Below, in pieces: positions 1 through 5,824 of a stretch of DNA of 5,824 nt. Both the position numbers and the translations under genes were made by a program. The stretch's first letter is position 1. The number at the start of each line of letters is the position of its first letter. The notes under the pieces were generated by a model, which was not told the DNA's origin, searched no databases, and was given only the letters and a program-made list of their open reading frames with translations. Origin of the DNA: Candidatus Solibacter sp. (GTDB lineage: Bacteria; Acidobacteriota; Terriglobia; Bryobacterales; Bryobacteraceae). The stretch spans positions 1 to 5,824 of the forward strand of contig JAPKZC010001027.1 in assembly GCA_026394025.1 (NCBI GenBank). The letters run 5' to 3'.

Positions 1-687
1 GTGAAAACGCGGCCCGTCGCCATACACGCCGTCGCCCACGTACCACTGCTGGTGAGCGCGCACGGCGTAATCGATCCGCATGCCGTCAAACCGCTCGCCC
101 ATCATGGCCAGGGCGGCCTCCACGGTGGCGGCGAAGAGCAGCCAGTTGCTCTGTCCCGGCGTGATCGCGCGGCAGGAAAGCAGACCCGCCGCCAGGTTCT
201 TCTGCGTTGCGGTGTCCAATTTTTTCCACAATTCGTTGGGCGCGCGCAGCAGCGCCTGCGCCAGGAAGCCGCAGTCCACCAAGGGTTGCGAACCTTCGTG
301 GAAGTTGAGGAAGTCGGGCGATTGCGCATCCGCGCCGTTTCGGATGGCGGCTCGCGCGAGTGCGGCGTAGCGCTGTTGCAGGTCGCGTTCGGGACCGGTG
401 TCGAGCGGCACTTCGAGCCACGGCGCGATGCCCGCCAGCAGCCGTCCGATGGCCTCCAGGTGGGTCACTTTGCGGCGGTCGGCCACGTTACCGGTGACAC
501 ACTCCACCGGCATGTTCCGCTTCAGCGTCCCCGCGGCCAGATTGGTCAACACGGGTTCCGCCACTTTCCCCATGGTCCGTACCCAATACTGGCGGTCGGT
601 TTCGGTGGACGGCGGGGCGGCCTGCGCGGTGGCCGCCGCGGCTCCCACCCCCGTCACGGTCTGAAGGAATGCACGCCGATGATTCAT
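1..687 (-). CDS. Tat-exported DUF2264 domain protein, N-terminal part (runs off left edge)
   Basis: This gene is probably an exported protein of the DUF2264 family. The family is thought to have an alpha/alpha-barrel fold, and some relatives have, from memory, been classed as glycoside hydrolases; no substrate can be read here. It begins MNHRRAFLQ, a twin-arginine motif (RRAFL), followed by an Ala-rich segment to about residue 23 (cleavage likely near AQA), so export by the Tat pathway is expected. The mature part shows family-like blocks: THLEAIGRLLAGIAPWLE near residues 80-97, QPLVDCGFLAQALLRAP near 143-159, SNWLLFAATVEAAL near 188-201, and GDGVYGDGPRFH at the window edge. Family members usually run several hundred residues, so about half is missing here. 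The start is the ATG at 687; an ATG 9 bases upstream is out of frame and stops at once. No Shine-Dalgarno sequence precedes it. The frame is open throughout and no damage is visible. Confidence 0.85.
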   Translation of the reverse strand, partial: MNHRRAFLQTVTGVGAAAATAQAAPPSTETDRQYWVRTMGKVAEPVLTNLAAGTLKRNMPVECVTGNVADRRKVTHLEAIGRLLAGIAPWLEVPLDTGPERDLQQRYAALARAAIRNGADAQSPDFLNFHEGSQPLVDCGFLAQALLRAPNELWKKLDTATQKNLAAGLLSCRAITPGQSNWLLFAATVEAALAMMGERFDGMRIDYAVRAHQQWYVGDGVYGDGPRFH

Positions 688-696
688 GACGGCATC

Positions 697-702
697 AGTG
701 TA
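697..702 (-). promoter_or_regulatory. Possible -10 element of the DUF2264 gene (TACACT)
   Basis: The minus strand reads TACACT, ending 9 bases before the ATG at 687. It fits the TANNNT form of a bacterial -10 box and would put the transcription start within a few bases of the start codon. No convincing -35 box lies 17 bases upstream and no ribosome-binding site lies between. This is inference from position and one short match. Confidence 0.3.
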
Positions 703-910
703 GCCCAATGCGCAGCCCGGCACTACTCGTTCTCATGGAGAGGCGTGTCACGACAGGAATCAGCAAACTCCCACATCCTAACTTCCAGTTCGCTTCGGCC
801 AACCGCACATCAAGGGTCGGGGTATGGGGCGTTTTCCAGCCAGGCGCCCGCGATGACGCTCAGCTCTGAACTACCCAAACCCCCAAAACGCCGGGGCAGC
901 GAGCATGGTA

Positions 911-925
911 CACCCCCACAGGGTG
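911..925 (-). terminator. Short hairpin right after the DUF5916 stop codon
   Basis: CACCC and GGGTG form a perfect 5-bp stem around a 5-base loop, beginning on the base after the TAG stop (926-928). There is no run of U after it, so it may only protect the 3' end or be chance. Its position against the stop is the main reason to list it. Confidence 0.25.
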
Positions 926-3232
926 CTATAGGTTCCACCAGTACGTCCACTTCAGCACGAGCGCGCGATTCCGAACAGAGAACAACCCGGGAATGTTCTG
1001 GCCCGGTTGCAGGTAGTCGGGCATATAGTTGTCAGTCCAGACCAGAAACACGTCGGATGCCGGTTTGTAGCGCCACTGCACACGCGTATTTACGTTCAGG
1101 TTCTTCTGCTGCTCATTGTACTGAACGAACGTTGTGAAATAGAGCGTGTTCGTCAGCGTGACATCGAATCGCGGGCCGATCAACCAGAAGGTGGTGGGTC
1201 CCCACGGCTGCCGCAGACGGATGTCGCTGTAACTAACGGCGCCGGCCAGACTGACAAACGGTTGGAAGCGATATCCTATCGTGCCGCTCAAGTTGAGCCT
1301 CGTTCCGCCTGCGTAGTAGCCCCCGTACTGCGACGAGAAGCCATAGCGGAACAAACTCTGCGGCTTGGAGGCGAACTTCGTGGTCCAGAACTTCCAGCGA
1401 TGCACACTGCCCGCGTCCAGCTTCTCGCGACCTGAATTGGTCGGGTCGAAAGGTCGCAGCAAGCGTACGAAGTCGGCGCCGGCCGAAGCCGTGAAAACGC
1501 TGAGGCTCCGCAGTGTCACTGTGTAACTCAGCGTGGTCTCATAGTCGCTGAGATTCCCCGGCGAGTCGAAGAAGTTGGTGCTGTTCAAAGTAGGGCCATG
1601 ACTCAAGACACGGCCACCCTCTGGCAGGAACGTATAGCCGATTGTCGCCAGACCGCGATGATAGCCGCTCCGCGGTACGTAGCCCACTTCGGCACTGTAC
1701 TTCTGATCGACACTTTCCACCTGCCCGTTGATCAGCCAGCGGCGGCTGTTGTACTGCAAATGACCCGCATACACGGCGCCGCTGCCTTGATTACCGGACG
1801 AGAACGACTTCAGGTAGAGCAATTTGCCGGTCCACAGGTTATCCGCCGACGCCAGATTGTATTCCATGCCCAGGTTGCGGTTGTAACTCGATTGTGCCGG
1901 CGGCATCCCCGCCGGATGGTAGCTTGAGGACTCTTTGTCCACCAGCATGATGCCAATGTTCGAACGGGAGAAGACGCGGCGCTGTAGCGCCAAGACAGCG
2001 AAGTTCTGCGGCGGCACGCCTAGGTCATCCGCCGCTCCTGTCTGCGTCTCCATCACGCCGAGACGCCAGTCCTTATTCAACTTCCCGCTCAGACGAGTTC
2101 CGAAACGGATCGGCACCCCACCGAGACCAATCCGTCGGCTGAAGAACGGACGAATGGTGGCATACCCGAAGTTCGTGAACTGGTCCCCGTTTTCGAGAAA
2201 GAACTGGCGCTTTTCAGGGAAGAACAGCTCGTAGCGGTCGAGATTGGTCACCTGCTGGTCGACGTCGACTTGGGAAAAGTCGGGATTCACGGTCAAATCC
2301 AGGTTGAGGGCCGAACCGATGGCCACCTTTCCATCGATTCCGATGTCATGCCGGGCAGTCGATGGCGTGTTCGCTTCGTAGTCGCGGGCGATACCGCCGA
2401 GCGCATACGGGATCAGCGAGATGTTGGGGCCCGGGGACGGAGGCGCCTCGTCCCACAGCAGAACGCCAGCCAATGCGAGCGCTGCGGTCGGAAACTGGCG
2501 TGCTATCGGAGTCCACGAGGACTTCTCCGTGGTCTTCAGATCCAGACGGCTGAAGTTGACGCCCCACCGCGTGATGCCCTTCTTATAGCGAATGCTCTTG
2601 AAAGGGATGGCGATCTCCAATTCATAGCGATCCTCGTAGTTCTTTACCGCGGAGGTCCACTTGTTATCCCAACTCAGGTTCGCTTTACCCCCTTCGTAGA
2701 GCAGGCCATCCCACTGCGCTCCCGCGGCATTGACTCCGAAAGTGAAGCCGTTGGTCTGGTCGTCGAAGGTGTCGAGGAAGAAGATGAAGTTGTCGTTGTT
2801 GACAAACGACCAGTCCCGCCGGAGCGACTCTACCATATAGGGCCCTGCAACGTCGCCGTGATAGCAGATGGCGCTGAGGTACAAGTGGTGATCGTCGTAC
2901 GCCATGCGAACATCGGTTCGCACTTTCGCCCGGCTGGTGTCCATCGGCAACACCATCCAGAAACTGCCCGCAACCTCGGCCGATTGCCAAGCTGGTTCGT
3001 GCGCGCTTCCGTCGATCACGATCGGCGATGGCGCACGATGAACGTGCAACTGGTACGCCTCATTCTGCTTCTGCGCCGCCGCGCCCACCGAACCAGGAAG
3101 GAGGCATGCCCACAGCCCTACCGCATGGATGGTTGCTCGTGCGACGGTGCCGCCGTGGCGGTTGCCTTTGTACCTCCAGCGTCGTGAGCATACGGCTGAG
3201 AGGTGCACCGTGAAGATAGAGCTTCTCACCAT
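926..3232 (-). CDS. Secreted CBM9-like / DUF5916 outer-membrane beta-barrel protein
   Basis: This is a large envelope protein, 768 residues from the ATG at 3232. Its order is: a hydrophobic signal-like segment at about residues 37-53 (AVGLWACLLPGSVGAAA); a CBM9-like beta-sandwich at about 65-250, opening PIVIDGSAHEPAWQSA and including the DNFIFFLDTFDD and TNGFTFGVNAAGAQWDG blocks; then a DUF5916 barrel to the end, with the hallmark NPDFSQVDVD near 316 and FFPEKRQFFLENGDQF soon after. The last 450 residues alternate polar and aromatic residues, as in outer-membrane strands, and the chain ends KWTYWWNL, where such barrels more often end in Phe. Homologues are common in Acidobacteriota and Bacteroidota; the ligand is unknown, with carbohydrate or peptide handling only inferred. 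The start is uncertain: TTG 3280, ATG 3232, GTG 3229 and GTG 3208 are in frame, none has a good ribosome-binding site, and all lie inside a PPOX remnant in another frame. Confidence 0.88.
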   Translation of the reverse strand: MVRSSIFTVHLSAVCSRRWRYKGNRHGGTVARATIHAVGLWACLLPGSVGAAAQKQNEAYQLHVHRAPSPIVIDGSAHEPAWQSAEVAGSFWMVLPMDTSRAKVRTDVRMAYDDHHLYLSAICYHGDVAGPYMVESLRRDWSFVNNDNFIFFLDTFDDQTNGFTFGVNAAGAQWDGLLYEGGKANLSWDNKWTSAVKNYEDRYELEIAIPFKSIRYKKGITRWGVNFSRLDLKTTEKSSWTPIARQFPTAALALAGVLLWDEAPPSPGPNISLIPYALGGIARDYEANTPSTARHDIGIDGKVAIGSALNLDLTVNPDFSQVDVDQQVTNLDRYELFFPEKRQFFLENGDQFTNFGYATIRPFFSRRIGLGGVPIRFGTRLSGKLNKDWRLGVMETQTGAADDLGVPPQNFAVLALQRRVFSRSNIGIMLVDKESSSYHPAGMPPAQSSYNRNLGMEYNLASADNLWTGKLLYLKSFSSGNQGSGAVYAGHLQYNSRRWLINGQVESVDQKYSAEVGYVPRSGYHRGLATIGYTFLPEGGRVLSHGPTLNSTNFFDSPGNLSDYETTLSYTVTLRSLSVFTASAGADFVRLLRPFDPTNSGREKLDAGSVHRWKFWTTKFASKPQSLFRYGFSSQYGGYYAGGTRLNLSGTIGYRFQPFVSLAGAVSYSDIRLRQPWGPTTFWLIGPRFDVTLTNTLYFTTFVQYNEQQKNLNVNTRVQWRYKPASDVFLVWTDNYMPDYLQPGQNIPGLFSVRNRALVLKWTYWWNL

Positions 3233-3419
3233 CGCGCCCGAATGCGGTCCGAATCGCCTTCGGCCGGCCTTCGACAACAAAGCCCACGTGGCACAGAAAG
3301 GCTTCGTCGAGACCCGCGTGCACGGTGGCCTTTTCGTAGCACCCGCGTTGCGACCGGCGCTTCACTTCGGGCCGGGTGTGAGTTCGTACCTTTCCATCTT
3401 GTTGGCGTAGCCGATTCAC
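3174..3419 (-). pseudogene. N-terminal remnant of a PPOX-family flavin-binding protein
   Basis: The first 80 or so residues resemble the N-terminus of the pyridoxamine 5'-phosphate oxidase-like (COG3467, Nim-related) family of flavin-binding proteins. Recognisable blocks are RGCYEKATVHAGLDEAFLCH, VGFVVEGRP, FGRDGEKLYLHG and SRMLTTLE. Family members run about 200 residues and continue with a conserved VCVTVT...GLVLARSAFHHS segment. Here the likeness stops after TTLE near 3174 and the frame continues as Arg/Pro-rich shadow sequence to a stop at 3060, so the C-terminal half is gone. Where relatives have a P.VIPT.YGR segment this copy reads PKAIRTAFGR, possibly a sign of decay. The GTG at 3419 is taken as start because it overlaps the upstream TGA as GTGA; GTG 3428 is also in frame. 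I infer a dead gene fragment. Confidence 0.7.
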
Positions 3420-3619
3420 TGTTTCCACACGACCACCGTAACACCCGGCGCCCGGTGGGGAGCCAGGGCCGATGGGGCCGCGGCGCCGTCTGTCACCAGG
3501 CAGGTCAGGGCCCTCTCCGGTGCGGCGATGTAGGGCGAGGTCGTTCCGAGCTTGGCGGCTTCCGCGATCTCGCTCTTGGCTTCGGTTGCCTGCCGGATGG
3601 TATCAGCCGAAACGTTCAA
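3416..3619 (-). pseudogene. C-terminal remnant of a DeoR/GlpR-like transcriptional regulator
   Basis: This open frame (TTG 3619 to TGA 3416-3418, 67 codons) reads like the end of a DeoR-family effector domain. AEAAKLGTTSPYIAAPERAL matches the family pattern ADSSKLG followed by a variable stretch, and CLVTDGAAAPSALAPHRAPG followed by VTVVV matches the pattern LVTD..APP..L..LR..GV.VVV. The spacing between the KLG and LVTD blocks, 15 residues, is what I recall for the family. The helix-turn-helix and most of the sugar-phosphate-binding domain are absent: an in-frame TAA lies five codons before the TTG, and no regulator-like sequence is seen in the other frames back to 3690. The call rests on about 50 residues recognised by eye, so a small unrelated protein is possible. 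Its stop overlaps the start of the PPOX remnant. Confidence 0.45.
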
Positions 3620-3762
3620 CCTCTCGCCGGATTAGTCCAAGTCGGCTTGGCGACGGCAATGGGCCGAATCGTGGCCAACTATGACTAGCGCCCTTCCCAT
3701 GGACGTCTGTGGGCCTCCGGGCGGGAGGGCCGACTGGGGCCGCCCGGCCGGTCAGCCCGAAC
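3620..3762. other. Non-coding stretch between the ThiF-like gene and the DeoR-like remnant
   Basis: These 143 bases hold the two overlapping GC-rich hairpins listed separately and no supportable gene. The part from 3620 to 3690 may be further decayed regulator sequence, since the remnant's frame continues through one stop codon, but no motif is recognisable in it. Confidence 0.45.
3712..3757 (-). terminator. Tandem overlapping GC-rich hairpins after the ThiF-like gene
   Basis: Five bases past the stop of the ThiF-like gene, the minus-strand RNA can form a first stem from GGCUGAC (3757-3751) and GUCGGCC (3734-3728), 7 bp with one G-U pair. A second stem can form from GGCCCUCC (3731-3724) and GGAGGCC (3718-3712), with one bulged base. 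The two share bases 3728-3731, so they cannot both form completely. There is no U-run, so a U-less hairpin terminator or a 3'-end stabiliser is inferred. Confidence 0.35.
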
Positions 3763-4776
3763 CTATCCTACATAACGCGCATAGAGACTGCGGGCGATTC
3801 CGCTGTCGCTGGTGCCCTTGACAATCGCACGGCCGTCGGGAAAGACGGTGAGTTCGAAAGGGGGAGTGAAGAAGCGTAGGGCATATTCGTTGGCGCGCAC
3901 CTGGCCGAGCGGTTCCAGGCGGACCCCTAACGCCGCGAGGTCGATGGGTCGCGGCGGGCCGGAGATCTGCACTGCGTTGCGGCCGCAGAGGCTTTCGGAG
4001 GGGCGGCGGGCATCTTCGAGGTAGGGGAACTCGCGGCGCGCGCACGTGGGGCAATCGGGATCGCGCGCCGGCGCATCGATCTGACGGATGCCTCCGTTCC
4101 AAAGGTCCAGAGTGGTGATACGCGCATGCAGAGTGGCGCCGGTGAGTATGTGCAACGCATCGGCCACCTGAATGGAGGCCACGGCGGAAACAATCACATT
4201 CAGCACGCCGGCGGTTTCGCAGGTGGGCTGCGCTCCAGAGGGCGGGTCCGGGTAGACGCAGCGCAGGCACGCAGTCCGGCCGGGGATCACCGGCATGGTG
4301 ATGCCGTAGGCAGCCACGGCCGCACCGTAGACCCACGGGATGCCGCGGCTCACGGCGAAATCGTTGATCAGGTAGCGGGTCTCGAAGTTATCCGTGCCAT
4401 CCAGGACGATATCGGCATCGCCCAGTAGTTCGGCCACGTTGGCGTTGGTGAGATCGGCAATGACTCCTTGCGCGCGGATGGACGAATTGATGCGCGCGAT
4501 GCGCCGTTCGGCGGCAGCGGCTTTGGGCAGGGCCTCGACGGCGTCGGCCTCTTCAAAGAGCCACTGGCGATGCAGGTTACTGGGCTCGACGTAATCGCGG
4601 TCGATCAGGGTGAGCCGGCCCACACCGGCGCGGGCCAGCGCGGCAGCGTGGAAACTACCCAGCGCGCCGCACCCGGCGATTGCCGCGTGGGAACGCAAGA
4701 GCGCTTCCTGCCCGCGTTCACCGATACCGGGGAACAGGATTTGCCGCGAGTAGCGCTCGCGATCGGAGGGGTCCAT
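3763..4776 (-). CDS. ThiF/MoeB-family adenylyltransferase (E1-like)
   Basis: This cytoplasmic E1-like enzyme would use ATP to adenylate the C-terminal Gly-Gly of a ubiquitin-like sulfur carrier such as MoaD or ThiS. Counting from the ATG at 4776 (337 residues): RYSRQILFPGIG near 9-20 opens the fold; GCGALGS at 35-41 is the nucleotide loop; DRDYVEPSNLHRQ at 59-71 carries the Asp, Asn, Arg and Gln of the active site; DGTDNFETR at 126-134 holds the catalytic Asp. Two CxxC pairs (CLRC at 170, CPTC at 242) should bind zinc, and Cys186 in TCETAGV sits where MoeB/ThiF have their conserved cysteine. There is no rhodanese domain; instead about 85 residues follow, ending in a compact segment (ELTVFPDGRAIVKG). 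ATG 4776 is preferred to an in-frame TTG at 4794. No MoaD, ThiS or thiamine gene is nearby, so MoeB versus ThiF cannot be decided. Confidence 0.87.
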   Translation of the reverse strand: MDPSDRERYSRQILFPGIGERGQEALLRSHAAIAGCGALGSFHAAALARAGVGRLTLIDRDYVEPSNLHRQWLFEEADAVEALPKAAAAERRIARINSSIRAQGVIADLTNANVAELLGDADIVLDGTDNFETRYLINDFAVSRGIPWVYGAAVAAYGITMPVIPGRTACLRCVYPDPPSGAQPTCETAGVLNVIVSAVASIQVADALHILTGATLHARITTLDLWNGGIRQIDAPARDPDCPTCARREFPYLEDARRPSESLCGRNAVQISGPPRPIDLAALGVRLEPLGQVRANEYALRFFTPPFELTVFPDGRAIVKGTSDSGIARSLYARYVG

Positions 4777-4784
4777 GCATTGCG

Positions 4785-4790
4785 ATGGTA
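4785..4790 (-). promoter_or_regulatory. Possible -10 element of the ThiF-like gene (TACCAT)
   Basis: The minus strand reads TGCTACCAT, an extended -10 shape (TGN before TANNNT), with the hexamer ending 8 bases before the ATG at 4776. No Shine-Dalgarno sequence lies between them and no clear -35 box is seen. If real, the ThiF-like gene has its own, nearly leaderless transcript rather than depending on the permease gene upstream. Confidence 0.3.
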
Positions 4791-4832
4791 GCAAAGCGGG
4801 GGAGCCCGGGGGAACGAGCAGCCTATGCCGCG

Positions 4833-5824
4833 CTACTCATACCGCAACGCCTCGATGGGATCGAGGCGCGATGCCTTGATGGCGGGCAGCAGTCCGGCGA
4901 TCAGGCCGACGCTTTCCAGCAGGATGGTGGACGTCAACACGGCGGCGGTGGAGATCCGCAGGTGAATATCGCCTTGCCCGCTGGTGTCCTTGAACAGCGG
5001 CCCCAGCAACGGCAGCGTGCCGAGCAGCGACGTGATCGCCCATCCCGTCGCCACGCCGAGCACGCCGCCGACGGTAACGATGGTCATCGCCTCCAGCAGG
5101 AACTGCCACAGGATGGACCGCCGGGTGGCGCCGATAGCTTTCAGAATGCCGATTTCGCGCGTGCGCTGCGTCACCGACACCAGCATGATGTTGGCCAGGC
5201 CCACGCCGCCGATGGCCAGCGTCAGCGATCCGATGAACCCCAGCAGCAGGCGCAGCGCAATCCCCATAGTGTCGACCATGCGTTCGAACTCGCTGAAGAC
5301 CACCGTGCGCACGGCGCGCTCATCGCGCGGCGAACAGTTGTGCAGACGCGCCATGGTCTCGCGCATCTGGCGCAGGCACTGTTCGCGGAACTCCGGATTC
5401 ACCGGCGTCCACACAAAATAGGTGGGGTATTTGAGGTCGCGGTAGAGCGAACTGGTTTCGTAGGGAATGAAGATGCACTCGTTGTCGGGCGTATCGTAAT
5501 TGGCCACCTGCGTTTTGGTCAGCAGTACCCCGATCACGGTGAATCGCAGGCCGTTGATGGTGATCTCCTCGCCCACGGGGGACACCTCGCTGAAGAGGTT
5601 TTCGGCCGCCTTGGCGCCCAGCACGGCGACGCGCTGCTTCTGCATCTCATCCTCGGGCACGATCCAACGCCCGGTCCCCATGGTCTGATTGCGCACCCGC
5701 CCGTACTCCGTATGCACGCCGCGCACCGTGATGGTGTGCTGACGATATCCGTGGACCACGGTACTGCCGCGCATCAGCATTTCCGGCGAGATGGCCGCAA
5801 TCATGGGCGCGGCTTCGCGGATGG
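4833..5824 (-). CDS. MacB/FtsX-type ABC transporter permease, C-terminal part (runs off right edge)
   Basis: This is the inner-membrane permease of a MacB-like ABC system; such proteins work with a separate or fused ATPase and often a membrane-fusion protein to move substrates or to drive periplasmic events. About 329 residues are present. The first 170 are the rest of the periplasmic core domain, with VPEDEMQKQRVAVLGAKAAE and GEEITINGLRFTVIGVL typical of MacB_PCD. The FtsX region follows: membrane helix (ALRLLLGFIGSLTLAIGGVG), the cytoplasmic QRTREIGILKAIGATRRSIL loop that couples to the ATPase, a helix rich in Val and Gly (TIVTVGGVLGVATGWAI), and a last helix (VLTSTILLESVGLIAGLLPA) ending ASRLDPIEALRYE, the usual family terminus. 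The frame is open past the last ATG (5804) to the window edge, so the true start and the first membrane helix lie outside. The substrate is unknown; many such permeases occur in Acidobacteriota. Confidence 0.9.
   Translation of the reverse strand, partial: IREAAPMIAAISPEMLMRGSTVVHGYRQHTITVRGVHTEYGRVRNQTMGTGRWIVPEDEMQKQRVAVLGAKAAENLFSEVSPVGEEITINGLRFTVIGVLLTKTQVANYDTPDNECIFIPYETSSLYRDLKYPTYFVWTPVNPEFREQCLRQMRETMARLHNCSPRDERAVRTVVFSEFERMVDTMGIALRLLLGFIGSLTLAIGGVGLANIMLVSVTQRTREIGILKAIGATRRSILWQFLLEAMTIVTVGGVLGVATGWAITSLLGTLPLLGPLFKDTSGQGDIHLRISTAAVLTSTILLESVGLIAGLLPAIKASRLDPIEALRYE

Larger units (their letters stand above)
688..925. other. Intergenic stretch between the DUF5916 and DUF2264 genes
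   Basis: These 238 bases hold no ORF that looks real on either strand. They contain a small hairpin directly after the DUF5916 stop codon (911-925), an 8-base inverted repeat (GGCGTTTT at 828-835, AAAACGCC at 885-892), G-runs at 814-829, and the candidate -10 box of the DUF2264 gene. The long plus-strand open frame that crosses this stretch has no recognisable protein content. Confidence 0.6.

Noticed and set aside
814..829. G-runs GGG, GGGG, GGGG as a possible G-quadruplex
   Set aside because: Only three close runs are present; a fourth is missing at suitable spacing.
828..892. Inverted repeat GGCGTTTT / AAAACGCC in the intergenic stretch
   Set aside because: An 8-bp match with a 49-base loop is close to what chance gives in about 240 bases, and neither the flanks nor the inner bases extend the pairing.
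1..1137. A 378-codon plus-strand open frame covering the DUF2264 gene, the intergenic stretch and the end of the DUF5916 gene
   Set aside because: Its translation has no recognisable domain and is rich in His, Arg, Gly and Gln, typical of the opposite strand of high-GC genes; both overlapped minus-strand genes have clear family motifs.
2270..3187. A 305-codon plus-strand open frame inside the DUF5916 gene
   Set aside because: It lies wholly antisense to the CBM9-like and barrel-start region, shows no domain, and is explained by codon bias of the real gene.
3060..3700. Insertion sequence or transposon as the cause of the broken genes
   Set aside because: No transposase-like frame, terminal inverted repeats or target-site duplications are visible around the breakpoints; simple deletion explains it better.
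3752..4336. A 194-codon minus-strand frame overlapping the ThiF-like gene
   Set aside because: It is a shadow frame within a gene whose correct frame carries all the ThiF/MoeB motifs.

Overview
The window is high-GC bacterial DNA in which every gene I can support lies on the minus strand, so it reads right to left. A large outer-membrane barrel protein of the CBM9-like/DUF5916 type, a Tat-exported DUF2264 protein, a MacB/FtsX-type permease and the general codon style suggest an Acidobacteriota genome of the Solibacter/Bryobacter kind. This is an inference from gene content, not a proven assignment.

In transcription order: (1) 5824-4833, the C-terminal part of a MacB-like ABC transporter permease whose start lies beyond the right edge. 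(2) 4776-3763, a complete ThiF/MoeB-family adenylyltransferase with its nucleotide, zinc and cysteine motifs intact, followed by GC-rich hairpins. (3) 3619-3174, two broken genes end to end: a C-terminal remnant that looks like a DeoR/GlpR-family regulator, then an N-terminal remnant of a flavin-binding pyridoxamine 5'-phosphate oxidase-like (PPOX) protein. They meet in a 4-base GTGA overlap, as in an operon, but each has lost its outer half. (4) About 3232-926, a large secreted protein with an N-terminal CBM9-like domain and a C-terminal DUF5916 beta-barrel. Its possible start codons all lie inside the PPOX remnant, in another frame. (5) 925-688, an intergenic stretch. (6) 687-1, the N-terminal 229 residues of a Tat-exported DUF2264 protein that runs off the left edge.

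The exported DUF5916 and DUF2264 proteins could both act on carbohydrate in the envelope, but nothing here fixes a substrate. The MacB-like permease and the ThiF-like enzyme are ordinary families with no clear functional link to them. I see no mobile element, CRISPR array, RNA gene or multi-gene defence system. The parts most worth a second look are the broken DeoR-PPOX pair and its junction with the DUF5916 gene, and two start codons (DUF2264 and ThiF-like) that have a TANNNT hexamer 8-9 bases upstream and no Shine-Dalgarno sequence, as expected for leaderless messages.
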